A stretch of DNA of 64,000 nucleotides, taken from NCBI GenBank assembly GCA_965243165.1, contig OZ251535.1, forward strand, positions 310,001 to 374,000, given 5' to 3'. Positions 8,535 through 16,794 of this stretch are shown here, piece by piece (within the stretch, counting starts at the first letter, position 1; each line of letters opens with the position of its first letter). The position numbers and the translations under genes were made by a program. Source of the stretch: CATQHD01 sp965243165. GTDB lineage: Bacteria > Actinomycetota > Acidimicrobiia > Spongiisociales > Spongiisociaceae. Under the pieces are notes generated by a model that saw only the letters and a list, made by a program, of their open reading frames with translations, was not told where the DNA came from and made no database searches.

Positions 8535-9234
8535 ATGGTAAGAAAGGCTGATCTTCGTAGGCTGAGAACCGGAACAGTTATAAACACCACATCCAAAAAG
8601 CAGGAAAGCGATTTAGGAATGGCTTTACAGAGGGTTGTGGAACCGATTGGAAACTGATTTTGAGGTAAAATTGTATCACGAAACACAATGGAGGCTAAGG
8701 GATATTGTAGAAGAATTGAGATTGGCGTTTCCTGATGTAGAGTTCGATTGCAAATTTCCTAATACTTCTATGAGACCTGATGGTGGTGTTCTTTCGCTTC
8801 GAGATCAAGATGAGTATCTTAGACCTATCCTTATAACGGAAGTAAAGAACCAAGGTACCAATGATCAGCGCAGAGCAGAAGGGAAGACTTCTCAAGCAAG
8901 AGGGAATGCTATTGAACGTCTCGGTAAAAATGTTATAGGCTTTAGAACTGCTATGTTGACGGAGAAAATCGTACCCTTCATTTGTTTCGGATACGGATGC
9001 GATTTTGCTGAGGACAGCTCTATTCTTGATCGAGTAGCAACTATCGCCATGTTTGGGCCATTGAATCGCATTAATGTGGTTAATCAAGGGGAATCAGGAA
9101 TGTTCAATCGTGGTAGTTTCTTCTTTCGTGAGCAACGGTGGACAGTTGACGAGATGGCGGAGTTGATGTTTGAAGTTGCATCACGTTCTGTACACTATTA
9201 TTTTGCACGATATGGTAGGAAGATATTTCAGTAA
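8535..9234 (+). pseudogene. EcoRI-family type II restriction endonuclease, frameshifted
   Basis: A first segment runs from ATG 8535 for 40 codons to TGA at 8655. A second segment in the +1 frame continues to TAA at 9232-9234. The second part carries the EcoRI-family active site: PDGG, then EVKNQG (catalytic D...E-x-K), and the recognition-loop GNAIER, whose N, A and R contact GAATTC in EcoRI. The C terminus aligns to EcoRI to its end, so the only lesion is near 8640-8660. Translation from TTG 8635 would omit the N-terminal arm. The break may be real, a sequencing error, or recoded. It is AT-rich and in the same island as the methylase. Confidence 0.8.
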
Positions 9235-9295
9235 TGAGTTGCTGCCGCTCTTTCAGATTTTGAGCAAGTTCTTCAAAGATGTCCATGGCTTGGAA

Positions 9296-9760
9296 TCACC
9301 GTGTGCGTTGGGGCGCGGCGGTCAGCTCGTACATGCCGCTTTCCTGTGCGATCTCGACCATGCGGTCCAAAGATTCCCGTCGTTGAGCCGACCGCCGCCG
9401 GCGGTAGTCGAGCACGTCGACGAGCCGCACCCGGCGGCGGCGACTCGAACGCTGATAGGGTATCTCTCCAGAATCCAAGAGCTCGACGAGCATCGGGCGG
9501 CTGATTCCGAGGAGATCGGCCGCCTCCTGGGCAGTGAGCAACTGGCGCACCGGAGCGATGATGACCGCTTGGCCTTGGGTCATTGCCTTGACCACCTCGC
9601 CGAGTGCATCGAATACTTCGCGCGGCAACACCAGACGCCCGCCGTTGGACTGTGAGATCGTCATGGAACCGCCGCCGGCGGAGGTCAGCAGGGCATAGAG
9701 CTCGTTGAGAGGCTCCTTCGGCGGCAGAACGGTTCGTTCGCGCTCGAGCAACGCCGGCAT
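9296..9760 (-). CDS. Excisionase-family HTH protein, probable antitoxin
   Basis: 154 aa. Residues about 70-118 form a MerR/excisionase-like helix-turn-helix (LLTAQEAADLLGISRPMLVELL) followed by a basic RRRRVRLVDVL stretch, the standard 'DNA-binding domain, excisionase family'. Such proteins preceded by a beta-rich N-terminal segment are commonly antitoxins of PIN-domain toxins. No PIN gene follows; the sequence instead turns AT-rich and enters the restriction-modification island within a few bases. It is either an orphan antitoxin or a stand-alone repressor. SD AGGAGGA lies before the ATG at 9760. Confidence 0.65.
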   Translation of the reverse strand: MPALLERERTVLPPKEPLNELYALLTSAGGGSMTISQSNGGRLVLPREVFDALGEVVKAMTQGQAVIIAPVRQLLTAQEAADLLGISRPMLVELLDSGEIPYQRSSRRRRVRLVDVLDYRRRRSAQRRESLDRMVEIAQESGMYELTAAPQRTR

Positions 9761-9821
9761 GTTCCTCCTCCTGATGTCCTGACTCCTGCCCAGTTCGATA
9801 AAACCGCAGACAGGCGGCTCA

Positions 9822-9880
9822 ATCTAGATGGGTAGCTCCAAGGTTACCCTGACAAGAACCCTCGGTTGATGATGGTTTGC
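9822..9880 (-). repeat. Dispersed repeat R3, copy 1
   Basis: The minus strand reads a block ending CTTGTCAGGGTAACCTTGGA then GCTACCCATCTAGA. The same block recurs at 17165-17297 and 35000-35068. It lies just upstream of the excisionase-like gene. Confidence 0.6.
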
Positions 9881-9884
9881 ATTG

Positions 9885-10030
9885 TTCGACAGGCTCATCT
9901 TGCTGGGGACGAGGGTGACAAACCGAGCGACTTGGCCTGCGCGGACCGGGACTTGTCGGGAAGAGCCTGCGTATGCGGCTTGAACAGGGATGTGCACAAC
10001 CCTCAATCCCTTGGAACTACTCATCTAGCA
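9885..10030 (+). repeat. Dispersed repeat R4, copy 1
   Basis: Contains TGCGTATGCGGCTTGAACAG then GTGCACAACCCTCAATCCCT and TGGAACTAC. It matches the reverse complement of 34400-34555 over about 140 bases and part of 55945-56005. With R3 it fills the 375-base gap before the TrpB2 gene; no gene is seen in the gap. Confidence 0.6.
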
Positions 10031-10135
10031 CTGTGGAAAACCTGCGCGCGGTCGCGGTCGGGACCTCGTCCGGGCGGGGCGTGTAGCCTTCTGAGGCGGA
10101 TGCAAACCGGATCCGAGACAGACTGGAGGGAACCG

Positions 10136-11500
10136 ATGACCGAACCGACCAAGATCCTGCTCGACGAGTCGGAGTTGCCGACCCGCTGGTACAACATCAT
10201 CCCCGACCTGCCGGTGCCGCCGCCGCCCGTGCTGCATCCGGGGACGCTGGAGCCGGTGGGGCCGGGCGATCTGGCGCCGCTGTTTTCGATGGACCTCATC
10301 CTGCAGGAGGTTTCCTCGGACAGTTGGATCGAGATTCCGGACGACGTGCGGGAGATATACCGGCTGTGGCGTCCGTCGCCCCTCTACCGGGCGCGCCGCC
10401 TCGAGAAGGAGATCGGCACCCCGGCCCGCATCTACTACAAGTACGAAGGGGTGAGCCCGGCGGGGTCGCACAAGCCCAACACCGCCGTTGCCCAGGCTTA
10501 CTACAACGCCAAGGCGGGGGTGCGGAAGCTGACCACCGAGACCGGCGCCGGCCAGTGGGGAAGCGCCCTGGCCCTGGCCTGCCGGATGTTCGGTTTGGAG
10601 TGCGAGGTGTGGCAGGTGGCCGCCTCCTACGACCAGAAGCCCTACCGCGTCTCCATGATGCGCACCTGGGGCGCAACCGTGCATTCCAGCCCCTCGGAGG
10701 AAACCAACGCCGGGCGCGCCATCCTGGAGCAGGATCCGAACAGCCCCGGCAGCCTGGGGATCGCCATCTCCGAGGCGGTGGAGGCGGCGGCCTCCAACGA
10801 GGACGTCAACTACTCGCTGGGCTCGGTGCTCAACCACGTCCTGCTGCACCAGACGGTGATCGGCCAGGAAGCGGCCGCCCAGCTGGCCAAGGCGGGGGAA
10901 GGGACCCCTGATGTGGTGATCGGATGCACCGGCGGCGGCTCCAACTTCTCGGGCCTCTCTTTCCCGTTCATCCGCGAGAAGCTGCGCGGCAACAGCGACC
11001 CGGCCATCAGGGCGGTGGAACCGGCCGCCTGCCCCTCCATCACCAAGGGCGAGTACCGGTACGACTTCGGCGACGCCATCGGCATGACGCCCCTGGTGAA
11101 GATGCACACCCTCGGCCACTCTTTCGTTCCCGATCCGATCCACGCCGGCGGGTTGCGCTACCACGGGATGGCCCCTCTGGTGTCGCACCTGTGCGAGCTG
11201 GGGATCATGGAGGCCGAGGCGATCGGGCAGACCGAATGCTTCGAGGCGGCCCTGCGGTTCGCCCGGAGCGAGGGGATCATTCCGGCGCCCGAACCCACCC
11301 ACGCCATCGCCGGCGCCCTCCGGGAGGCCGACCGGTGCCGCGAGACGGGCGAGGAGAAAGTGATCCTCATCGCCCTGTGCGGCCACGGCCACTTCGACAT
11401 GGGCGCCTACGACTCCTACCTGGCGGGTGAACTCTCCGACTACGAGTACCCGGAAGAGGCGGTCAGCGCCGCCTTGGAGAAGGTGCCGGTGGTCGCCTGA
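10136..11500 (+). CDS. trpB: TrpB2-type tryptophan synthase beta chain
   Basis: 454 aa, longer than TrpB1 (about 400) and typical of TrpB2. The PLP lysine is K113 in the motif GSHKPNTA, and the phosphate-binding loop is CTGGGSNFSG. The long N terminus with PPVLHPGT and the C-terminal HAI-x-GA segment also fit TrpB2. The enzyme condenses indole and L-serine to tryptophan; TrpB2 often works without TrpA, as an indole-salvage enzyme, or with other amino acids. No trpA or other trp gene is nearby, which supports salvage. The ATG at 10136 follows GGAGGGAACC. Repeat module M3 begins at its stop codon. Confidence 0.9.
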   Translation: MTEPTKILLDESELPTRWYNIIPDLPVPPPPVLHPGTLEPVGPGDLAPLFSMDLILQEVSSDSWIEIPDDVREIYRLWRPSPLYRARRLEKEIGTPARIYYKYEGVSPAGSHKPNTAVAQAYYNAKAGVRKLTTETGAGQWGSALALACRMFGLECEVWQVAASYDQKPYRVSMMRTWGATVHSSPSEETNAGRAILEQDPNSPGSLGIAISEAVEAAASNEDVNYSLGSVLNHVLLHQTVIGQEAAAQLAKAGEGTPDVVIGCTGGGSNFSGLSFPFIREKLRGNSDPAIRAVEPAACPSITKGEYRYDFGDAIGMTPLVKMHTLGHSFVPDPIHAGGLRYHGMAPLVSHLCELGIMEAEAIGQTECFEAALRFARSEGIIPAPEPTHAIAGALREADRCRETGEEKVILIALCGHGHFDMGAYDSYLAGELSDYEYPEEAVSAALEKVPVVA

Positions 11501-11622
11501 GAAGAAGCGCGGACAGGCGGACGGAGGGCAGAACCGCCGCCGGCGGCGGGTTGCCTGCCGGGGGTTCTCTGGCCGCCCGGCGGACCTGAACACCCTGGCC
11601 GCCGCTTGTCCGCGCGCCTCTG
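11500..11622. repeat. TIR module M, copy 3
   Basis: Starts at the last base of the trpB stop codon: left end GAAGAAGCGCGGACAGGCGG; right end, reverse-complemented, CAGAGGCGCGCGGACAAGCG. Internal GCCTGCCGGGGGTTCTCTGG is shared with copies 5 and 6. Confidence 0.7.
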
Positions 11623-11624
11623 AG

Positions 11625-11935
11625 ATGAACAACCGGGGTTGATGGAAGCCCGCCCGCCGTCAGGCTGCCGAAAAGTGTCACACGCCCCTGATACCTTGAG
11701 GCGGTACATAAACCGCAGCCGATCCGGATGCTGCGGTCATACAGAAGGCCGCTCCGTCCAGGGCCGCCGAGGCTCCAAGGGCGGGGCCGGCCGACCTGGC
11801 TGTGCCGAGACGGATCGGGCGCAGAGGGCCGCAACGCGCCCCCGGCGTCCGAAGACGATGGTTCGGAGGCGGCGGGGGCGGGGTTCCCGGCGCAGCCGGG
11901 GCGGGGGGCGGAGAACGCGAAAAACGGGGTGGTGC
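11625..11935 (+). repeat. Structured intergenic repeat S, copy B
   Basis: Plus-strand copy directly downstream of trpB. Starts ATGAACAACCGGGG and ends near GAACGCGAAAAACG. Hairpins ACCGCAGC/GCTGCGGT, TGTGCC/GGCGCA (one G-U), TCCGAA/TTCGGA and CCCGGC/GCCGGG are kept with changed loops; the GAGCC/GGCTC stem is lost here. Confidence 0.75.
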
Positions 11936-11957
11936 TCGGCTTGGTTTCGGGTTGGGT

Positions 11958-12081
11958 TCGAGAGGCGGGCGGATAGGGGTTGACCAGGTTGTTTGGGGAA
12001 TTGGCCTGGTGCGCAACCCTGGCTGCAACCCGTCTGACCGGCGGCGGCTTCTATTCTCTTTGCCTGTCAGCTCGTCTTCTG
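11958..12081. repeat. TIR module M, copy 4
   Basis: Left end AGAGGCGGGCGGATAGG; right end CTGTCAGCTCGTCTTCT. Completes an M-S-M composite spanning 11500-12081. Confidence 0.65.
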
Positions 12082-12089
12082 AACCGGGG

Positions 12090-12109
12090 GGTTTTTCAGC
12101 TGAAAAACC
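12090..12109. terminator. Perfect 20-bp palindrome, possible bidirectional terminator or operator
   Basis: GGTTTTTCAGCTGAAAAACC is self-complementary over its full length and extends into flanking G/C bases. It lies between convergent genes (trpB and the radical SAM gene, which ends at 12162). There is no trailing U run, so termination is only a guess. Confidence 0.35.
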
Positions 12110-12161
12110 GGGGCCGGCCTGTCGCCTGGGGGGGGCGGGGCCGGCCTTCGCGCCGCAGTGG

Positions 12162-13199
12162 TCAGCGGAACAGAGCCGGCTGCTTTCCGCCCTCGGGCAG
12201 GCGGGCCGGTTCCGCGTCTGCCCCGCCGCCGGAGGGTTCTGCGCCGCGGTTGCGATCCGGTATGGGGCCGCCCCGGGCGGAGACGAAGCGGCGGGTCAAC
12301 CGGCCCAGCCGCTTGCGCATGGCGGGCGGGGCGTAGGACTTCCTGCCGTAGGTATGGCGGTAGAAACGGACGAGATGGGGGTGCTCCGCCTCCAGCCACC
12401 GGAAATAGTGTTCCTTGAGCGGCCCCCGCAGGTGCAGGAGGATGCCGGTGACGAATCTGGCCCCGGCCTCCGCCGCTCCTTCTATGACCGCCTCGATCTG
12501 GTCGGGCCGGTCGGAGAGGCCGGGCAGGACCGGGGCCATCAGCACGCCGGAGGGAACCCCCCGTTCGTTCAGCCGCCGCACCGCCTCCAGCCGCTTGCGG
12601 GGGTGGGGCGCGCCCGGCTCCGAGCGCTTCCACACGTCGGGGTCCAGGGTCGCCACCGAGAAGTTCACGCTGATCTCGGTCGTGCGGGCGGCTTCGGCCA
12701 GCAGGTCGAGGTCGCGCAGCACCAGGGGCGACTTGGTGAGGATCGAGAACGGGTTGCGCCGCTCGGCCAGCACCTTGACGACCCCCCTCGTCAGCTTGTA
12801 CTTGCCCTCGGCGGGCTGGTAGGGGTCGGTGTTGGTGCCCATGGCGATCGGATGCCCCGCCCACCGCCCCGGTTCGGTCTCCCGGCGCAGCACCTCCGGG
12901 GCGTTGATCTTCACCACGATCTTGGTGTCGAAGTCGCCGCCGATGCCGAGGCCCAGGTAGTCGTGGGTGGGCCGGGCGAAGCAGTATGTGCAGGCATGGC
13001 TGCACCCCCGGTAGGCGTTGATGGTGTACTCGAAGGGAAAGCGCCCGGGCGGCACCCGGTTGATGAGGCTGCGCGATTCCACATGCAGGAACTCGAGGCC
13101 GCGGTAAGCGCCCCTCCCCGTCTTCCGCTCCACCACAGCATCGAACAAAGCCGGGCGGCGCCCCGGCGCATCGGCGGTCATCCAACGAAAGCTCGACAT
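12162..13199 (-). CDS. Radical SAM protein of the Rv2578c / SPL-like family
   Basis: 345 aa. The [4Fe-4S] motif C-x3-C-x2-C is C66-C70-C73 in YRGCSHACTYCFAR. Segments MGTNTDPYQPAEGKY and SILTKSPLVLRDLDLL match the actinobacterial Rv2578c group, which resembles spore photoproduct lyase; TEISVNFSVATLD lies in the barrel core. The family cleaves S-adenosylmethionine reductively; the substrate of this group is not established, though DNA repair has been suggested for relatives. Single-gene unit, convergent with trpB. The last 35 residues are low-complexity and poorly conserved. Confidence 0.85.
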   Translation of the reverse strand: MSSFRWMTADAPGRRPALFDAVVERKTGRGAYRGLEFLHVESRSLINRVPPGRFPFEYTINAYRGCSHACTYCFARPTHDYLGLGIGGDFDTKIVVKINAPEVLRRETEPGRWAGHPIAMGTNTDPYQPAEGKYKLTRGVVKVLAERRNPFSILTKSPLVLRDLDLLAEAARTTEISVNFSVATLDPDVWKRSEPGAPHPRKRLEAVRRLNERGVPSGVLMAPVLPGLSDRPDQIEAVIEGAAEAGARFVTGILLHLRGPLKEHYFRWLEAEHPHLVRFYRHTYGRKSYAPPAMRKRLGRLTRRFVSARGGPIPDRNRGAEPSGGGADAEPARLPEGGKQPALFR

Positions 13200-13431
13200 G
13201 CGGAACCCACAGCATACCCGAACACATGTACGCCATCCAAATACCGTTCCGAACCCCCGCCCCGGGAAATCCCCTGTGCGCCCCGCCTCCGGCGGCCTTG
13301 CGGCATCCGATTGGGTGTTTCCCCCTCGGGGGCGCGGGCGGCCGCCGCCGGATCCCTGGGTGAAGCATCCGTCCGGGCGGGGTAATCTGGTTCCGGCGTT
13401 CGCGCCCTGAACCGCCGATCACCGAAATCGA

Positions 13432-15126
13432 ATGACTGAGCGGGCTATGTCCGATATTCCTGCAATCTCCTATGCGCTGGGCGGGTTGGCCGCCCGCGTC
13501 GAAGCCCGCCTGCGTTCTTGGGACGAAGCCGGCTTCTCGGCCCGTCTGTGGCGCGCGGACCATACGCTGTGGTCGGAGGAGGACGCCCCGGAGCTGGCCG
13601 ACCGCCTGGGCTGGCTGCATCTGCCCGCCCGCACCGAAGGGCTGGCCGAGTTGGAGGAGTTCGCCGCCGAGATCCGTCCGGAGGCCGACCGGGTGGTGCT
13701 GCTCGGCATGGGGGGTTCCAGCCTGGCGCCGGAGGTCTACCAATCGGTGTTCGGCAACGCCGCCGGGCACCCGGAGCTGGAGGTGCTCGACAGCACCCAT
13801 CCGGCGGCGGTGCTGGCGGCGGCGGAGCGGATGGACCCCCGGCGGACCTTCTTCCTGGTGGCTTCCAAGTCGGGCGGCACCATCGAGACCCTCTCGCTGT
13901 TCCGTTACTTCTGGCGGGAGACGGCAGAGGCGCCGGGCGGGCCGGGGAGGCGGTTCGCGGCCCTCACCGACCCCGGCTCCGGGTTGGAGGCCCTGGCCCG
14001 GGAACGGGGCTTCCGCCGCATCTTCTCCACCCCGCCCGACGTGGGCGGGCGTTACTCGGCCCTGACCTCCTTCGGCCTGGTCCCGGCGGCCCTGATCGGG
14101 ATGGACATCCGCCGCCTGATGGATTCGGCCGCCGCCATGGCCGCCGCCTGCGGCCCCGGATCCCCCGCCTCCCGCAACCCCGGCCTGCGGCTGGGGGCGG
14201 CGCTGGGCGAGGCCGCCCTGGCCGGGCGCGACAAGGCCGCCTACGTCTGTTCCCCCGCTCTGGCCGGCTTCGGCGGATGGGTCGAGCAGCTGATCGCCGA
14301 GAGCACCGGCAAGAACGGGACCGGGATAGTTCCGGTGGCCGGAGAGCCGCTGGGCGGATGCGAGGTCTACGGACCCGACCGGATATTCATCCACTTGGCG
14401 GCGGCGGGGGACGACCCGGCCGGGCAGCCCGCCGCGCTGGAGGCGCTTCAAGCGGCCGGGCATCCGGTGATCCGAGTGATCCTCGACGACCTCTACGGCT
14501 TGGGCGCCGAGCTGTTCCGCAGCGAGGCGGCGGTGGCGGCGGCGGGGGCGGTGCTCGGCATCAATCCGTTCGACCAGCCCGACGTCCAGCTCGCCAAAGA
14601 CCTGGCCCGCCGTGCCATGTCGGAGGAAGGCGGGGGCGCCGCCGTCGACGAGGCCGCCGCCTCTGATTCCGGGGAGCTGGAGCGCCGGATGGGGGAATGG
14701 GCCGGGTCGATCCGTCCGGGCGATTACGTCGGCATCCAGGCCTACCTCCCCGCGGACGGCGCCGCCGCCCCGGTGATCGAGGAGCTCCGCCTGGCCGTTC
14801 GGGACCGCTTCCGGGCCGCCGCCACCATCGGTTACGGGCCGAGGTTCCTCCATTCCACCGGCCAGCTGCACAAAGGCGGCGCCGGCAACGGGGTGTTCCT
14901 CCAGCTGGTGGACGACCCCCGCGCCGGCCCCGACCCGGCGGTTCCGGAGACCCGCTTCACCTTCGGGGAGCTGATCGAGGCGCAGGCGGCCGGTGATTTC
15001 CAGGCGCTCGCCGCTCGAGGCAGGCGGGTGCTGCGGGTGCGGTTGGACGGCTGCCCGGAGGCTGGGGCGGCGGCGGTCCTGGAAGCCCTGGCGGCAGCCG
15101 CCCCCCGTCCGGCGGACCGGCGCTGA
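13432..15126 (+). CDS. pgi: Glucose-6-phosphate isomerase (Pgi half of Tal-Pgi type)
   Basis: 564 aa from ATG 13432; the ATG at 13447 (MSDIPAISY) is an equally good start. SIS-domain motifs are present: LLGMGGSSLAPEV, SKSGGTIETLSLF, GKNGTGIVPVAG, and near the C terminus HSTGQLHKGGAGNGVF. This sequence type is normally the C-terminal half of the roughly 950-residue bifunctional transaldolase/glucose-6-phosphate isomerase of actinobacteria and cyanobacteria; here it stands alone and no transaldolase is present. It interconverts glucose-6-phosphate and fructose-6-phosphate. Its TGA overlaps the zwf ATG, so translation is coupled. Confidence 0.85.
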   Translation: MTERAMSDIPAISYALGGLAARVEARLRSWDEAGFSARLWRADHTLWSEEDAPELADRLGWLHLPARTEGLAELEEFAAEIRPEADRVVLLGMGGSSLAPEVYQSVFGNAAGHPELEVLDSTHPAAVLAAAERMDPRRTFFLVASKSGGTIETLSLFRYFWRETAEAPGGPGRRFAALTDPGSGLEALARERGFRRIFSTPPDVGGRYSALTSFGLVPAALIGMDIRRLMDSAAAMAAACGPGSPASRNPGLRLGAALGEAALAGRDKAAYVCSPALAGFGGWVEQLIAESTGKNGTGIVPVAGEPLGGCEVYGPDRIFIHLAAAGDDPAGQPAALEALQAAGHPVIRVILDDLYGLGAELFRSEAAVAAAGAVLGINPFDQPDVQLAKDLARRAMSEEGGGAAVDEAAASDSGELERRMGEWAGSIRPGDYVGIQAYLPADGAAAPVIEELRLAVRDRFRAAATIGYGPRFLHSTGQLHKGGAGNGVFLQLVDDPRAGPDPAVPETRFTFGELIEAQAAGDFQALAARGRRVLRVRLDGCPEAGAAAVLEALAAAAPRPADRR

Positions 15127-16658
15127 TGGAGCAGCTGCCCGAGGCGGGGGGCGCCCAAGCGGTGGAACGGCACCTGCTGGTGGTGTTCGGCGCCACCGGC
15201 GACCTCTACCGGCGGAAGCTGGCGCCCGCCCTCTACCATTTGGTGCGCCAGTACGGGCTGGCCGACCGGTGCGCGGTGCTGGGGGCGGGGCGCTCTCCGC
15301 TGACGGACGAGGAGTTCAGGGGCCGGTCCGCCGCCGCCCTCGAGGCCGCGGCGGCGGGCCAGGCGCAGCTGGGCGATCCGGCGGCCGACCCCGCCGAGTG
15401 GTGCGCCCAGATGGTCCATTACCAGCAGGCGGGCGGGGATCCGGTTTCCTACGGCGCTCTTCGCGACCGGATCCACCGGATCGAGGCCGAATACGGCTTG
15501 GCGGGCAACCGCATCTTCTACCTGTCGCTCCCCCCCGCCGCCCTGGCCGACGCGGTGAAGGGCCTGCGGTCGTCCCGGCTGAACCGAAGCCGGGGCTGGA
15601 CCCGTCTGGTGGTGGAGAAACCCTTCGGTTCCGACTTCGGATCGGCGGCGGCCCTCAACTCGTTCCTCCATGAGAGCTTCGACGAGGAGCAGGTGTACCG
15701 GATGGACCATTATCTGGGGAAGCCCACCGTCCAGAACCTGCTGGTGTTCCGTTTCGCCAACCCCCTGTTCGAGTCGCTCTGGAGCCGCGACCACATCGAC
15801 AACGTTCAGATCACGATGGCCGAGGACGACGGCATCGGCGGCCGGGCCGGCTACTACGACCGGGCGGGGGCGCTGCGGGACGTGGTGCAGAACCATCTGA
15901 TCCAGGTGCTGAGCCTGATCGCCATGGAGCCGCCCGCCTCCTTCGAAGCCGAAGCGATCCGGGACGAGAAGGTGAAGGTGCTGCAGTCGATCCGGTCGAT
16001 CACCCCCGGCGATGCGGTGTTCGGCCAGTACACGCCCGGCTGGACAGACGGGCGTCCGGCGCAGGGCTATCTCGAAGAACCGGGGGTGGCGGAAGGGTCC
16101 CGCACCGAGACCTACGCCGCCCTGCGGGTGTTCATCGACAGCTGGCGGTGGCAGGGGGTGCCCTTCTATCTGCGCACCGGGAAGCGGCTTCCCACCCGGC
16201 TCACCCAGGTGGCGGTTACCTTCCGCGAGCCCCCGGTGCTGCTTTTCAAATCCTTCGACCGGGATCGGGGCCGCAGCCGCCAGGGCAACGTCCTCTATTT
16301 CCGACTCCAGCCCCACGAGGGTTTCGACCTGCTGTTCGACGTCCAGGTGCCCGCCGGCCCTCCCCGGCTGGCCACCAGGTCGCTGGCCTTCGCCTACGAG
16401 GATTCCCTGGGCGAGCTGCCCGACGCCTACGAGACCCTGCTCTACGACGTGATGACCGGCGACCGCACCCTCTTCGTTCGTTCCGACGAGGTGGAGCAGG
16501 CCTGGAGGATCTTCGACCCCGTCCTCGAGGCCGGCCTCTCCCCGGCGCCCTATCCGGCTGGTGCATGGGGCCCGGCGGAGGCGGACTCTCTGTTCGGGCG
16601 GCGCGGCGGGGGCTGGACGGTCCGCCTCCCCCAACAACGAGAGCCGGGCGGCGCCTGA
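15126..16658 (+). CDS. zwf: Glucose-6-phosphate 1-dehydrogenase
   Basis: 510 aa, full family length. The N-terminal NADP-binding motif is VVFGATGDLYRRKLAPALY, and the catalytic signature RMDHYLGKPTVQNLL contains the conserved D-H-Y-x-G-K. It oxidises glucose-6-phosphate to 6-phosphogluconolactone, the entry to the oxidative pentose phosphate branch. It overlaps pgi by one base. The usual downstream actinobacterial partners opcA and pgl are absent; a repeat-filled gap follows instead. Confidence 0.93.
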   Translation: MEQLPEAGGAQAVERHLLVVFGATGDLYRRKLAPALYHLVRQYGLADRCAVLGAGRSPLTDEEFRGRSAAALEAAAAGQAQLGDPAADPAEWCAQMVHYQQAGGDPVSYGALRDRIHRIEAEYGLAGNRIFYLSLPPAALADAVKGLRSSRLNRSRGWTRLVVEKPFGSDFGSAAALNSFLHESFDEEQVYRMDHYLGKPTVQNLLVFRFANPLFESLWSRDHIDNVQITMAEDDGIGGRAGYYDRAGALRDVVQNHLIQVLSLIAMEPPASFEAEAIRDEKVKVLQSIRSITPGDAVFGQYTPGWTDGRPAQGYLEEPGVAEGSRTETYAALRVFIDSWRWQGVPFYLRTGKRLPTRLTQVAVTFREPPVLLFKSFDRDRGRSRQGNVLYFRLQPHEGFDLLFDVQVPAGPPRLATRSLAFAYEDSLGELPDAYETLLYDVMTGDRTLFVRSDEVEQAWRIFDPVLEAGLSPAPYPAGAWGPAEADSLFGRRGGGWTVRLPQQREPGGA

Positions 16659-16694
16659 AGCCCGCGCCGGAGGCCGCCCCGCATGTATATCCCC

Positions 16695-16775
16695 GATTGT
16701 TCATAGCCGCGCGGGGCGCCGCCGTCCGCGTCGGTTCACCAGCCCGTACATCCCAGACCCAGAACCGGCAACCGA
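16695..16775 (+). repeat. Dispersed repeat R5, copy 1
   Basis: Contains TTGTTCATAGCCGCGCGGGG then GGTTCACCAGCCCGTACATC. Also at 58105-58180 (plus) and 40600-40695 (minus). Confidence 0.55.
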
Positions 16776-16794
16776 GCTGAGCGGCTGATGAGCC

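Noticed and set aside
9104..9286. Short minus-strand ORF (60 codons) as the missing toxin
   Set aside because: It lies antisense within the restriction endonuclease gene and has no PIN or other toxin motif.
11679..11930. Insertion sequence with transposase in the intergenic repeats
   Set aside because: No transposase-like ORF, DDE motif or serine/tyrosine recombinase motif is present in any copy.
12067..14871. Very long minus-strand open frame (about 930 codons) across the radical SAM and pgi genes
   Set aside because: It is an antisense shadow of two well-supported genes in high-GC DNA; its translation is low-complexity Gly/Arg/Pro with no domain.
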